In this document: positions 1 through 8,987 of the stretch, one piece after another
Layout of the letters: every line of letters begins with the position of its first letter
Numbering within the stretch: the stretch's first letter is position 1
NCBI GenBank assembly: GCA_038745625.1
Contig: JBCDLG010000022.1
Span: 1-37,162, forward strand
DNA from: Parvularcula sp038745625
GTDB taxonomy: Bacteria; Pseudomonadota; Alphaproteobacteria; Caulobacterales; Parvularculaceae
Length of the DNA: 37,162 bases
Direction: 5' to 3'
Position numbers and translations under genes: made by a program
Notes under the pieces: generated by a model
What the model was told of the DNA's origin: nothing
Seen by the model: the letters and a program-made list of their open reading frames with translations, nothing else
The model's database searches: none

Positions 1-38
1 GCAATGGCGTCTTTTTTGACAAGAAGTTCGGTCAGCAT
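1..38 (-). CDS. Start of an unidentified gene leaving the left edge
   Basis: On the minus strand an ATG at 38-36 opens a frame reading MLTELLVKKDAI up to the window edge. An AGAGGA sequence lies about ten bases upstream and would serve as ribosome binding site. The ATG overlaps the stop of the preceding small gene in an ATGCTGA arrangement, typical of translational coupling. Only about twelve residues are visible, so no family can be assigned. Confidence 0.4.
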   Translation of the reverse strand, partial: MLTELLVKKDAI

Positions 39-169
39 GGGGCGTGTTTCCTCTCATATGTGCGCGCTGGCGCGGCCTTTGGCCCTTGTTTGAGCCAGAG
101 CTCGGTCATCAGCAAGGCCAGCGCGAGGATGATCAGCAGCGCCTCACCAGCGGCATCTTTTTTTGACAT
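32..169 (-). CDS. Small single-pass membrane protein (45 aa), unknown function
   Basis: An ATG at 169 opens a 45-codon frame ending in TGA at 34-32. The protein begins MSKKDAAGEA, has one hydrophobic segment (LLIILALALLM, about residues 11-21), then a basic tail KAAPARTYERK. This looks like a one-TM protein with a short positive C-terminus. An in-frame ATG four codons upstream (181) is an alternative start; neither has a strong Shine-Dalgarno. Its 3' end carries the AGAGGA for the next gene and overlaps that gene's ATG, which supports a real two-gene unit. It is divergent from the GST-like gene. I do not recognise the family; it could be a chance frame. Confidence 0.45.
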   Translation of the reverse strand: MSKKDAAGEALLIILALALLMTELWLKQGPKAAPARTYERKHAPC

Positions 170-245
170 TGATCGTGCCATTTCTCAACGGTAACGAGGA
201 CGAAAACTCTGGCGCTCCGTCGACAAGATCAGGGAACACCCGACC

Positions 246-1406
246 ATGACCAATGCCCCCTACATCCTTTATGGCATGCCTTTGTCGCTCTATACCGGCA
301 AGGTCCGGGCGTATCTCATCCGCCGACGGATCGCCTTCGAAGAGCGGATTGCGGCGAACCCCATCTTCGCAGCAGAGATCATCCCCAAGATCGGACGCTT
401 TATCATTCCCGTCCTCGTGACACCCGAGCGGGAGATCTGGCAAGACGGATCCGAGATCATTGATCGGCTTGAAGAGCGGCACCCAAGCAACTTTCCCGTC
501 ATACCGACCTCGCCGAGCCATGCGGTCCTTGCGCATCTCTTCGCCCTCTTCGGGTCCGAAGGGCTGTTGCGCCCCGCGATGCATTACCGCTGGGACTTTG
601 ATGAGCAAAACCTCGCCTATATCCGCGAAGGCTTTATGGAGGGGGTGCCCGTCCCCCGCGGCAGTGAAGCGTGGGAAACCTTTTTCTTGAAATCGAGTGG
701 CCGTATGCGGAACGCCAAGACGGCTTTTGGCGTCACCGATGACAACATCCCTGTAGTTGAGGCGGCGTACAAAGAGTTTCTAGCGCTCTTCAACGATCAC
801 TTGGCGGATCACCCCTTCCTTCTTGGGGAGCATCCAACAGTGGGCGATGAGGGGCTTTATGGACCGCTGTTCCCGCATCTGGGGCGCGATCCCGTGCCAT
901 CGGCAATGATGAAGAACGAGGCGCATAGCGTTTATCGCTGGACGGAGCGGTTGGCCCATCCTGGCCATCGGTTGGCCGGCAAATTGGTCGATCTTGAAAG
1001 CCCGCCCGTGACCCTCACCGAACTCCTGTCTTATATCAAAGACGAGTATCTCGCGGAAATCATGGCCCATATTGACTTTGCTGAGGGTTGGCTGGCTGAG
1101 CGCCCTGATCTCGGCGTGGGGGAGAGCGGCGTCGACAAACGCTCGCGGCGGACAATCGGGTTTGCAAACTATCAATGGCGTGGTCAGACCATCACCAGCA
1201 TGATCATGCCCTATCGCCTGTGGCTCTTGGAGCGTGTGCAGCAGGCCTATCTTCAAACCACGGGCCAAGATCGCACGATCGTTGACAAGCTCTTCGGCGA
1301 CGCCGGTCTCAAGCCTCTGCTTGAGCGTCGCGCGTCACGACCGGTGCTCCGAGAGGACAACATGGAAGTGTGGGGTGCGCCGCGTTCTACGAGCCTTGAC
1401 GCCTAG
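246..1406 (+). CDS. Glutathione S-transferase-like protein with long C-terminal extension
   Basis: The N-terminus (YILYGMPLSLYTGKVRAYL, about residues 6-24) reads like a GST thioredoxin-fold domain, with the beta1 strand and a Ser/Tyr-containing active-site loop. It is followed by an IPVLV strand near residue 55 with the cis-Pro context, and by DGSEIIDRLEERHP, the usual glutathione-contact helix region. At 386 residues it is far longer than classical GSTs (about 200-230), so the alpha-helical C-terminal part is extended or duplicated. The substrate is unknown, and glutathione use is inferred from the N-terminal fold only. The ATG at 246 follows AGGGAAC at a suitable distance. The stop overlaps that of the convergent TetR gene within CTAG. 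The TetR neighbour may regulate it, but nothing in the sequence proves this. Confidence 0.75.
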   Translation: MTNAPYILYGMPLSLYTGKVRAYLIRRRIAFEERIAANPIFAAEIIPKIGRFIIPVLVTPEREIWQDGSEIIDRLEERHPSNFPVIPTSPSHAVLAHLFALFGSEGLLRPAMHYRWDFDEQNLAYIREGFMEGVPVPRGSEAWETFFLKSSGRMRNAKTAFGVTDDNIPVVEAAYKEFLALFNDHLADHPFLLGEHPTVGDEGLYGPLFPHLGRDPVPSAMMKNEAHSVYRWTERLAHPGHRLAGKLVDLESPPVTLTELLSYIKDEYLAEIMAHIDFAEGWLAERPDLGVGESGVDKRSRRTIGFANYQWRGQTITSMIMPYRLWLLERVQQAYLQTTGQDRTIVDKLFGDAGLKPLLERRASRPVLREDNMEVWGAPRSTSLDA

Positions 1407-2005
1407 AGATCCTTCGTCAGTGCTTTGACAAGGCGCCGCATCACCGCGGCCGCATCGTCAACGGACAGTCCCTGATCAAGGCGGAGACCCCGCCAGCACT
1501 GAAAGCTCGTGACCACGCGGAGACTTTCAAAAAGCTCCTCATCGACGCCGTCCACCACCGACAATGCCAAACGCAGGCCCTCTTCCTCCATGCGCAGCCC
1601 GTCTTGATAGTCCGACATGATGAATGCGGACGAAAACCGTCGAATGTTGCCGGCGATTTTGAGCGGCATCACACGCTCGAAGACAGCGACGCGGCGGCGA
1701 ATGAGATGGTCGAGCCGCTCATGCACGTTGGCCCCCTCAAAGTCGCCGGATAGCACGGGCTCGACATCTTTGCGGACGATGTTCGACATCTCACGGTAGA
1801 GGGTATCGAGATCATCAAAATGCCGATAGACAGTCCGCAGACCAACACCAGCAAGCTCGGCGACGCGAGAGGCGCTAGGCATCACTTCACCCGCCTCGAC
1901 CAAGCTCATCATAGCACGGACGATCGCATCACGATTGGCTTGTCCGCGTCGCCGCCTGCCATCACGCTCAGGTTGATCGGCCGCCTTTGACAACGGACTG
2001 GACAT
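1403..2005 (-). CDS. TetR/AcrR-family transcriptional regulator
   Basis: This 200-residue protein has a typical N-terminal TetR helix-turn-helix: RVAELAGVGLRTVYRHFDDL, with the YRHF recognition helix, near residues 45-64. An Arg-rich segment (RRRRGQANRD) precedes it. The C-terminal ligand domain is divergent, so no ligand can be named. I take the ATG at 2005 because GAGG lies seven bases upstream; a GTG two codons earlier is too close to that site. The upstream gap (2006-2119) contains an inverted repeat that could be its own operator. The gene is convergent with the GST-like gene and shares four bases with it (CTAG). Confidence 0.85.
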   Translation of the reverse strand: MSSPLSKAADQPERDGRRRRGQANRDAIVRAMMSLVEAGEVMPSASRVAELAGVGLRTVYRHFDDLDTLYREMSNIVRKDVEPVLSGDFEGANVHERLDHLIRRRVAVFERVMPLKIAGNIRRFSSAFIMSDYQDGLRMEEEGLRLALSVVDGVDEELFESLRVVTSFQCWRGLRLDQGLSVDDAAAVMRRLVKALTKDL

Positions 2006-2031
2006 ATGCACGCCTCATCGCAACACATCGG

Positions 2032-2070
2032 CTCAAGACTGTGACGCTGCCGAGCAGGCGTCGTCTTGAG
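2032..2070. repeat. Inverted repeat between gltB end and tetR start
   Basis: CTCAAGAC at 2032-2039 pairs perfectly with GTCTTGAG at 2063-2070. Inside them GACGC (2043-2047) pairs with GCGTC (2058-2062), leaving a three-base bulge and a ten-base loop. It lies after the gltB stop and upstream of the tetR start, both on the minus strand. No T-run follows on the minus strand, so it is either an atypical gltB end structure or an operator for the downstream TetR gene. Confidence 0.5.
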
Positions 2071-2119
2071 AAACTGGCAACAGATTGCCACTAAATCGCT
2101 GTGAGGGGAAGCGAAAGAT

Positions 2120-5100
2120 CTAGCTGGCGGCGCGGCCCGGCGCCTGCCGGTGTTCACGCCAGCCCTTGGGTGCCACCACTTTGAAATATCGATGCTTTTC
2201 ATCCCAGTCGGAGAGCAGCATCTCCGCCGCCGCCGAACCCGTCGCTTGATGGTGGCGCTCCAGAAGGTCACGGCAGTCATCCGCAAGATCACCGAGCGAG
2301 GAGAGCTCCACATGCTCCGGGTTAAGACGTTCTGGCAGCCGGTCGTGGTCATCCAGCACAAAAGCAACACCGCCCGTCATCCCGGCCGCGAAATTGTCGC
2401 CCACGGGACCCAGCACGAGCACCTGGCCACCGGTCATGTACTCGCACCCATTGGTACCGCAACCCTCGACCACAGCCGTCGCGCCGGAATTGCGCACAGC
2501 AAATCGTTCGCCTGCGGAGCCTGCCGCAAAGAGCGATCCCTTTGTTGCGCCATAAAGGCAGGTGTTGCCAACCACCGCCGGTGCCTTGAGCGCTTCGCGG
2601 ACAGGGGGGGTCACGACAATCTCCGCGCCCGACAGACCCTTGCCGACATAGTCGTTGGCATCGCCCACCAGCTCGATCCGCAAACCTGTCGCGCCAAAGG
2701 CACCGAGCGACTGCCCTGCTGACCCCTTGAGCCGCAAGCAAAGATGACCAGCGGGCAGGCTGTGTGCGCCGAAGCGGCGAACGATCTCGCCCGACGTCCG
2801 TGTACCAACCGCTCGGTGTGTGTTCCTGACGGTGTAGGTCAGCTGCATCTTCTCCCGCCGCTCCCAAACGGGTGCAGCGTCAGCGAGGATTTGCTGATCA
2901 AGCGTCGGATCGACCTCGTTACGACCTGTCCGTGTGCTGCGCGGCGGCCGTGTGCCAACCTCCGCCCGCACCAGGAGCGGACCAAGGTCGAAGTCATCAA
3001 GCAGCGCCGAACCGCGGCTTTGCTGGCGCAGCAGGTCAGCGCGGCCAATCACATCTTCGAGGGAACGCGCACCGATTGAGGCCAGGATCTCCCGCGTCTC
3101 CTCAGCAATGAAGGTCATAAGGTTGACGACATGATCAGCCGTGCCGGTGAATCGGTCACGCAGTCGCGAGTCTTGCGTACAGACCCCTACCGGACAGGTG
3201 TTGGAATGACACTGGCGCACCATCAAACAGCCCATCGCGACAAGCGACAGCGTCCCGATGCCGTACTCCTCCGCACCCAACATCGCTGCGATCACGACAT
3301 CACGGCCTGTTTTGATGCCGCCATCCGTCCGTAACGTGATCGATTCGCGCAAGCGATTGAGTGAGAGGACTTGGTTGACCTCCGCGAGGCCCAGCTCCCA
3401 GGGACTTCCAGCAAACTTGATAGAGGTTTGCGGGCTGGCGCCCGTGCCACCGACATTCCCCGAAATGAGAATAACATCAGCCTTCGCCTTGGCGACGCCG
3501 GCTGCGATCGTTCCAACGCCTGCGGAGGAGACCAGCTTGACGCATACGCGTGCGATTGGGTTCACCTGTTTGAGGTCAAAGATGAGCTGCGCCAGATCCT
3601 CGATCGAATAGATGTCATGGTGCGGCGGCGGTGAGATGAGGGTGACCCCCGGCGTCGCATGCCGCATCTTGGCGACGAACTCTGTCACCTTGAAGCCAGG
3701 CAGCTGTCCGCCCTCTCCCGGCTTTGCGCCCTGTGCGACTTTGATCTCGATCTCGCGGCACTGATTGAGATATTCAGCACTGACACCAAAACGTCCGGAG
3801 GCCACCTGTTTGACGACGGAGTTCATGTTGTCGCCGTTCGGGAGCGGGGTGTAGCGTGCGGGGTCTTCTCCGCCTTCGCCAGAGACCGACTTCGCTCCGA
3901 TCCTGTTCATCGCAACGTTGAGAGCACCATGCGCCTCAGGCGAGAGGGCGCCAAGGGACATGCCTGGCGTCAAGAAGCGCTGGCGAATAGCGTTGACGCT
4001 CTCGACCTGATCGAGAGGGATGGGCCTTCCTTCGCGGAAAGTCAGAAGGTCACGCAGACTGATTTGACCCGCGCCTTTGGACGCCTCGACAAAACGCCGA
4101 TAGGCGTCCTGGTCGTCATTCCGTACCGCGTTTTGCAGCTCCCGGATCATTTCGGCTTCATAAACATGGCGCTCACCACCGCTCCGAACACGGTAGAAGC
4201 TGCCAACGGGCAGCGCTTCGACACGGTCGTCCCATGCCTTTGCATGCACGCCTGCGAGCATCCGCTCGATCCCGCTGAGGCCCAAGCCCGAAAGACGCGA
4301 CGACGCACCGGGCAAGAACTGATCAACCAGGCTCCGAGAGAGGCCGAGCACCTCAAAATTGCATCCCCCGCGATAGGCGGAGAGAACCGAGACGCCCATT
4401 TTGGAGAGGATCTTGAGGAGGCCATCCTCCACCGCTTTTTTGTAGCGGAGGGTCAACGGTCCGATGTGTTCATTCCCGTAAAGACCATCAGCCTGCTGCG
4501 CTGCAATGGTGTCAAGGGCGAGATAGGGGTTGACGGCCGTCGCTCCTACACCGATCAACACGGCCGCATAATGGCTATCGAGGCATTCCGAAGCGCGCAC
4601 TGTGATCGAACATTTCGAGCGCAGCTGCTGCTTCACGAGCGCGGAATGCACGGCGGCAACAGCGAGAACCATCGGGACACCCATACGCTCCGGCCCCTGA
4701 TGTTCATCAGTGAGGACCAGGTGACTGGAGCCATCGCGCACGGCGGACAGCGCTTCGGTGACAATATCTTCCAGCCGGGTCTGGAGGGCGGCGCCCGCCG
4801 GCTCGGTCAACGCACTGCGCAGGATCGAGCAATCGATGGCTGCGCCCTGGCCGCCAAGCTCAACCGAGAGCCGCTCCAGCATCCCGTTGGTGAGGATCGG
4901 ACCATCGAGGACGAAAACATCCGTCTGGGTCTCATCTTCGGCCAAGATGTTGCCCAGGTTCTTGAAACGGGTCTTGAGGCTCATCACCCGCCCCTCACGG
5001 AGCGGGTCGATTGGCGGGTTGGTCACCTGGCTGAACCGTTGACGGAAGAAATGGGGCAACGGCCGATACTGATCAGAGAGGACAGCAAGCGGCGTATCGT

Positions 5101-6607
5101 CCCCCATCGAGCCGATCGCCTCTTTGCCGTCAATCGCCATCGGCTTCAGGATCAAGTCGAGGTCTTCACGCGTCAGACCAGCGCCAAGCTGGCGACGGCG
5201 AAGGGCTTCAGCATCGAAAAGACGTTCCTCAGCACCCGGCCCGATGATGGGGTCGAGTTCTTTCACATTGCCGAGCCATTTTTGATACGGGTGCGCCCTC
5301 ACGAGCGAACCGATAACATCGTCCTGGTCGAGGAACTTCCCTTCCGCGAGGTCGGCAGCGATGATCCCGCCCGCCGCAACAGCGCCGCGGACCGTCACCT
5401 GTTTATCGTTGAGCGGGCACATGCCCGTCTCCGATCCCACGGCCAGCAAACCATCCGCTGTCAGAGCATAGCGCAGCGGCCGGAGGCCATTGCGATCAAG
5501 CCCAGCAATCACATAGCGGCCATCGAAAGCGCAGATGGCAGCGGGGCCGTCCCATGGCTCCATCACGGCGTTGCAATACTCATAGAGCGCGCGCACTTCG
5601 GGCTTCATCACGTCGCCGCGTTTCGACCACGCCTCAGGCATCAACAGCGCTTTGGCCATCAGTGCGCTGCGCCCGGCGCGGACGAGCAGCTCAAAAACGC
5701 CGTCGAGCGCTGCGCTGTCCGACGCACCCGGAAGAATAACCGGCTTCACATCGTCATCGTGAAGACCAAAAGCGCGGCTCGCCATTTCTGGCTCATGGCT
5801 CTCCATCCACCTGATATTGCCGCGTACGGTGTTGATCTCACCATTATGCGCCAGCATCCGGAACGGTTGCGCCAGACGCCATTCAGGGAAGGTGTTGGTG
5901 GAATACCGTTGGTGGAAAATCGCGAAAGCTGAACTGAAGGCCTCATCCTGCAGGTCGTGATAGAAAGCGTCGATATCCTGGGCCCGGAACATGCCCTTAT
6001 AAATCACGTCTTCCATCGACAGCGAGCAGATATAGGCATCGGACAGACGCTCGGCCTGGAGTCTGTTTTCAATCCGGCGCCGGACGATAAAGAGATGCCG
6101 CGCGACCTCTGCTGATGGACGATCTTGAGGATCAAAGAAAAGGACCTGCTCGATCTCTGGCCGCGCTTCGCGGGCCTGATCGCCAATCACGGTCTCATCG
6201 ATCGGAACCTGGCGCCAACCATAAAGGCTGAGGCCAAAGGACAAGACCTCCGCCTCGATGATGGCACGTGCGCGATCCTGCGCCGCAAAATCCGTCCGAG
6301 GCAGGAAGATCATGCCGACGCCGATGGCGCGATCACCCGGCTCATGCCCCGCCGCACGGACGCAAGCGCGGAAAAACGCTTGCGGCACACCGGTGCGCAA
6401 GCCCGCGCCATCGCCGGTCTTTCCATCCGATGCGAGGGCACCGCGGTGCCAAACATTGTTAAGCGCCGCGATCGCCTTGGTGACGACCTCACGGCGCGGC
6501 TCGCCATCAAGCGCGGCGACAACACCGACGCCGCAGGCATCATGCTCATCAGCACGCCGATAAAGGCCGCGGGACTCAAGATCCTCGCGCGAAAGAACAG
6601 AAGACAT
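2120..6607 (-). CDS. gltB: Glutamate synthase (NADPH) large subunit
   Basis: This is the large subunit of glutamate synthase (GOGAT), which converts glutamine and 2-oxoglutarate into two glutamates in the cytoplasm. At 1495 residues it has the normal family length. The N-terminal glutaminase domain has the class II amidotransferase cysteine at position 25 (DEHDACGVG); in the family the preceding propeptide is removed so that this Cys becomes the N-terminus. The central and FMN domains are intact. The 3Fe-4S cluster motif C-X5-C-X4-C is at Cys1127, Cys1133 and Cys1138, and the C-terminal beta-helix domain with GXXG repeats follows. Its ATG overlaps the gltD stop as TAATG, so translation is probably coupled. 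No frameshift was seen. Confidence 0.97.
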   Translation of the reverse strand: MSSVLSREDLESRGLYRRADEHDACGVGVVAALDGEPRREVVTKAIAALNNVWHRGALASDGKTGDGAGLRTGVPQAFFRACVRAAGHEPGDRAIGVGMIFLPRTDFAAQDRARAIIEAEVLSFGLSLYGWRQVPIDETVIGDQAREARPEIEQVLFFDPQDRPSAEVARHLFIVRRRIENRLQAERLSDAYICSLSMEDVIYKGMFRAQDIDAFYHDLQDEAFSSAFAIFHQRYSTNTFPEWRLAQPFRMLAHNGEINTVRGNIRWMESHEPEMASRAFGLHDDDVKPVILPGASDSAALDGVFELLVRAGRSALMAKALLMPEAWSKRGDVMKPEVRALYEYCNAVMEPWDGPAAICAFDGRYVIAGLDRNGLRPLRYALTADGLLAVGSETGMCPLNDKQVTVRGAVAAGGIIAADLAEGKFLDQDDVIGSLVRAHPYQKWLGNVKELDPIIGPGAEERLFDAEALRRRQLGAGLTREDLDLILKPMAIDGKEAIGSMGDDTPLAVLSDQYRPLPHFFRQRFSQVTNPPIDPLREGRVMSLKTRFKNLGNILAEDETQTDVFVLDGPILTNGMLERLSVELGGQGAAIDCSILRSALTEPAGAALQTRLEDIVTEALSAVRDGSSHLVLTDEHQGPERMGVPMVLAVAAVHSALVKQQLRSKCSITVRASECLDSHYAAVLIGVGATAVNPYLALDTIAAQQADGLYGNEHIGPLTLRYKKAVEDGLLKILSKMGVSVLSAYRGGCNFEVLGLSRSLVDQFLPGASSRLSGLGLSGIERMLAGVHAKAWDDRVEALPVGSFYRVRSGGERHVYEAEMIRELQNAVRNDDQDAYRRFVEASKGAGQISLRDLLTFREGRPIPLDQVESVNAIRQRFLTPGMSLGALSPEAHGALNVAMNRIGAKSVSGEGGEDPARYTPLPNGDNMNSVVKQVASGRFGVSAEYLNQCREIEIKVAQGAKPGEGGQLPGFKVTEFVAKMRHATPGVTLISPPPHHDIYSIEDLAQLIFDLKQVNPIARVCVKLVSSAGVGTIAAGVAKAKADVILISGNVGGTGASPQTSIKFAGSPWELGLAEVNQVLSLNRLRESITLRTDGGIKTGRDVVIAAMLGAEEYGIGTLSLVAMGCLMVRQCHSNTCPVGVCTQDSRLRDRFTGTADHVVNLMTFIAEETREILASIGARSLEDVIGRADLLRQQSRGSALLDDFDLGPLLVRAEVGTRPPRSTRTGRNEVDPTLDQQILADAAPVWERREKMQLTYTVRNTHRAVGTRTSGEIVRRFGAHSLPAGHLCLRLKGSAGQSLGAFGATGLRIELVGDANDYVGKGLSGAEIVVTPPVREALKAPAVVGNTCLYGATKGSLFAAGSAGERFAVRNSGATAVVEGCGTNGCEYMTGGQVLVLGPVGDNFAAGMTGGVAFVLDDHDRLPERLNPEHVELSSLGDLADDCRDLLERHHQATGSAAAEMLLSDWDEKHRYFKVVAPKGWREHRQAPGRAAS

Positions 6608-8064
6608 TATGCGTTGACCGACTGAAGGGTTTGAGTAGCGCGCGCCTTCTCGGCCGCGCGCTCTTGCAGATAGGTGTGGATACCGGCGGCTGCCTTCTGG
6701 CCATCATGGACGGCCCAGACGACGAGGCTGGCGCCGCGGACGATGTCGCCGGCCGCAAAAACGCCAGGCTCGGCCGTCTCGAAACTCTCACCGTTCACGC
6801 GCAATGTGCCCCGCCTTGAGACCTCCAGGGTGGGGACGCCGAACGCGGTGACGATATCTTCTGGCTCAAAGCCAAGCGCCGCGATCACGAGATCAGCGGC
6901 GAGGAGCACTTCTCCGCCCGCCACCTCTTCAGGCTGCTGACGACCTGTGCGATCTTTGGGGCCGAGCCGCATGCGCGCAACATTGACGCCAAGGCTGTCG
7001 CCCTGCTTGCTGACAGATTTGGGGTTCGAGAGCCAACGGAAGATGACACCCTCTTCCTCCGCATGCGCAACTTCCCGCGCAGATCCCGGCATATTGGCGC
7101 GGTCGCGACGATAAAGGCAGGCCACTTCGTTCGCGCCCTGCCGGACGGCGGTGCGGACACAGTCCATGGCCGTGTCGCCGCCGCCGATCACCACCACGCG
7201 CTTTCCGTCCGCATTAAGAGCACCACTGTCAAATGCAGGGACCGCATCGCCAAAGCCTTTGCGGTTGGATGCCGTAAGATAGGTCAGGGCCGGGACCACT
7301 TGTCCAGGTTCACAAGGCGCAGGCAAGGGCCGCGCTTTGTAGACGCCGGTCGCGATCAGAACCGCGTCGTGCTTAGCGCGAATGTCCGCAAACGGCATCG
7401 CACCGCCAATATCGGCATTCTGCACAAACTGAACCCCGGCATCAGACAAACGATCCACACGCCGCCCAACCACATCCTTTTCGAGCTTAAAACCAGGAAT
7501 GCCATAGGTGAGAAGGCCGCCCGCGCGATCATAGCGGTCATAGATCGTGACCTGATAGCCCTCCGATCGCAGATGATCAGCGGCAGCCATCCCGGCAGGG
7601 CCCGCGCCGATGATCCCGACGCTTTCAGAGCGCTCAGCATCAGGCGCGATCGGCTCAACCCAGCCTTCATCCCACGCGCGGTCTGTAATCGTTTTTTCAA
7701 TCGCACCGATGGTGACCGTTCCGTGACCAGATTGTTCGATCACGCAAGACCCTTCACAAAGCCGGTCCTGCGGGCAAATCCGACCACAGATTTCTGGCAT
7801 GGCCGATGTGCTCGACGACACCGCATAGGCCTCACGAAACTCACCCTCCGCAGCAAGACGAAGCCAGTCCGGAATATGGTTACCGAGCGGACAACCTGAC
7901 GAGCAAAAGGGCACACCACATTGCGAGCACCGCGAGGCCTGCACCTTCGCAGCGGCTTCCTGGAAACCGTCATCAATCTCGCGAAAATCGCGAGCACGCT
8001 CATCCGCCGGACGTTTTTGCGGCGGATGACGCTCCTCATCCACAAAGCGGAGCATGTCAGCCAT
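6607..8064 (-). CDS. gltD: Glutamate synthase (NADPH) small subunit
   Basis: This is the beta subunit, which passes electrons from NADPH through FAD and 4Fe-4S clusters to GltB. From the start chosen here it is 485 residues. The N-terminal ferredoxin-like domain has Cys46, Cys49, Cys54, Cys58 and Cys93, Cys97, Cys103, Cys107. An FAD Rossmann motif (VGIIGAGPAGMAAADHL, about 149-165) and an NADPH motif (VVVIGGGDTAMDC) follow. The ATG at 8064 is preferred over an upstream ATG at 8139 because AGGGA lies eight bases before it and family members begin near this MADMLRF. gltD is the first gene of a gltD-gltB operon; gltB starts within its stop codon. Confidence 0.96.
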   Translation of the reverse strand: MADMLRFVDEERHPPQKRPADERARDFREIDDGFQEAAAKVQASRCSQCGVPFCSSGCPLGNHIPDWLRLAAEGEFREAYAVSSSTSAMPEICGRICPQDRLCEGSCVIEQSGHGTVTIGAIEKTITDRAWDEGWVEPIAPDAERSESVGIIGAGPAGMAAADHLRSEGYQVTIYDRYDRAGGLLTYGIPGFKLEKDVVGRRVDRLSDAGVQFVQNADIGGAMPFADIRAKHDAVLIATGVYKARPLPAPCEPGQVVPALTYLTASNRKGFGDAVPAFDSGALNADGKRVVVIGGGDTAMDCVRTAVRQGANEVACLYRRDRANMPGSAREVAHAEEEGVIFRWLSNPKSVSKQGDSLGVNVARMRLGPKDRTGRQQPEEVAGGEVLLAADLVIAALGFEPEDIVTAFGVPTLEVSRRGTLRVNGESFETAEPGVFAAGDIVRGASLVVWAVHDGQKAAAGIHTYLQERAAEKARATQTLQSVNA

Positions 8065-8280
8065 TGTTTCGTTCCCTGGACGTTGACCGGGCGTGCAGCG
8101 GCGCTGGCCTGAGCGGAGGCGCAACATCAAGGTCGTCATTGCCCACGCGCTGCGGAGCGGTCCTTAGAGGCTCTCCTCGCACCGCACAAGAAAAAGCAGC
8201 GCGTTCGTCTGATTTCATCGCCCATAAGAGCATATTATGTCACACCTCACCGAGCGCTATGGAGACGATGGCGCGAGCGC

Positions 8281-8298
8281 CTTAATTAATCAGTTAAG
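8281..8298. promoter_or_regulatory. Candidate operator upstream of tetR (AT-rich partial dyad)
   Basis: CTTAATTAATCAGTTAAG begins and ends with complementary CTTAA/TTAAG halves and lies 42 bases before the TetR start. Its core TTAATCAGTTA (8286-8296) matches TTAATTAGTTA at 15643-15653 in ten of eleven positions. The second site is in the divergent region between the six-gene operon and the GMC gene. A shared TetR operator is inferred. Confidence 0.5.
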
Positions 8299-8339
8299 CA
8301 CCCTAGCCGCCGTCAACACGCCTCGTTACGATCATTTCC

Positions 8340-8987
8340 GTGAGCAAAAGCGTTGCAAACCCTCGGCCACAGGCCCGCCCTGAGAAAAAGCCCAATGACA
8401 CACGGCAGTCCCTGATCGCGGCTGCCGCGACCCTTATGGGCGAAAAAGATACCCTCGACATCTCCCTCGCCGAGATTGGCCGCAGAGCGAATGCCAACTC
8501 CGCGCTCATCAAGTACTACTTCGGCAGTAAGGAGGGCCTGCTGATGGCGGTCCTCGAGCAGGACTTCGCAACAGGCCTGCGGCGTCTCGAGCGGCTGGTG
8601 CAATCGGACCGGTCGCCGGAAGATAAGATGCGGCTCCATATCAAAGGCCTGGTCGAGACCTATCACAGCCACCCCTATCTCAATCGGCTGGTGCAGAAGA
8701 TGTCGCGTGAGGCCCTGCCAGAGAATGTCGAACGCCTGGCCGACGCCTTCATCAAACCGATCTCCGAGGCGCAATCGAAGATCTTAGAAGACGGCGTGGC
8801 CGCTGGCGTTTTTCGGCCGATTGCGCCGTGGTCGTTCTATTTCCAGGTCGTCGGGTCAGCTAGCCATATTTATGGCCACCGCTATGTGCTGAAATCGGGC
8901 CTGGGCGTGTCGCACCTGAGCAAAAAACAGCACGAGCAGAACATCGAGCAGGTCGTCGACATCATCATGCGGGGGATCGCTGTCTAG
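8340..8987 (+). CDS. TetR-family regulator, probable regulator of the adjacent P450/beta-oxidation operon
   Basis: This 215-residue protein has a TetR helix-turn-helix at about residues 42-66 (SLAEIGRRANANSALIKYYF) with the KYYF recognition-helix end. The C-terminal domain contains aromatic and hydrophobic stretches (PWSFYFQVVGSASHIYGH) that could form a ligand pocket; TetR proteins of this kind often sense acyl-CoA or the pathway substrate, which is inference here. The start is a GTG at 8340 with a poor ribosome binding site; no better in-frame start is seen nearby. It converges on the P450 gene, and the two stop codons share CTAG. An AT-rich dyad upstream recurs at the head of the operon, suggesting autoregulation plus operon control. 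Confidence 0.85.
   Translation: MSKSVANPRPQARPEKKPNDTRQSLIAAAATLMGEKDTLDISLAEIGRRANANSALIKYYFGSKEGLLMAVLEQDFATGLRRLERLVQSDRSPEDKMRLHIKGLVETYHSHPYLNRLVQKMSREALPENVERLADAFIKPISEAQSKILEDGVAAGVFRPIAPWSFYFQVVGSASHIYGHRYVLKSGLGVSHLSKKQHEQNIEQVVDIIMRGIAV

Noticed and set aside
780..1268. Minus-strand frame opposite the GST-like gene
   Set aside because: No recognisable motif and fully covered by the coding frame on the other strand.
3659..5932. A 757-codon open frame on the plus strand opposite gltB
   Set aside because: It lies wholly inside the well-supported gltB gene, has no family features and reflects the third-position GC bias of the other strand.
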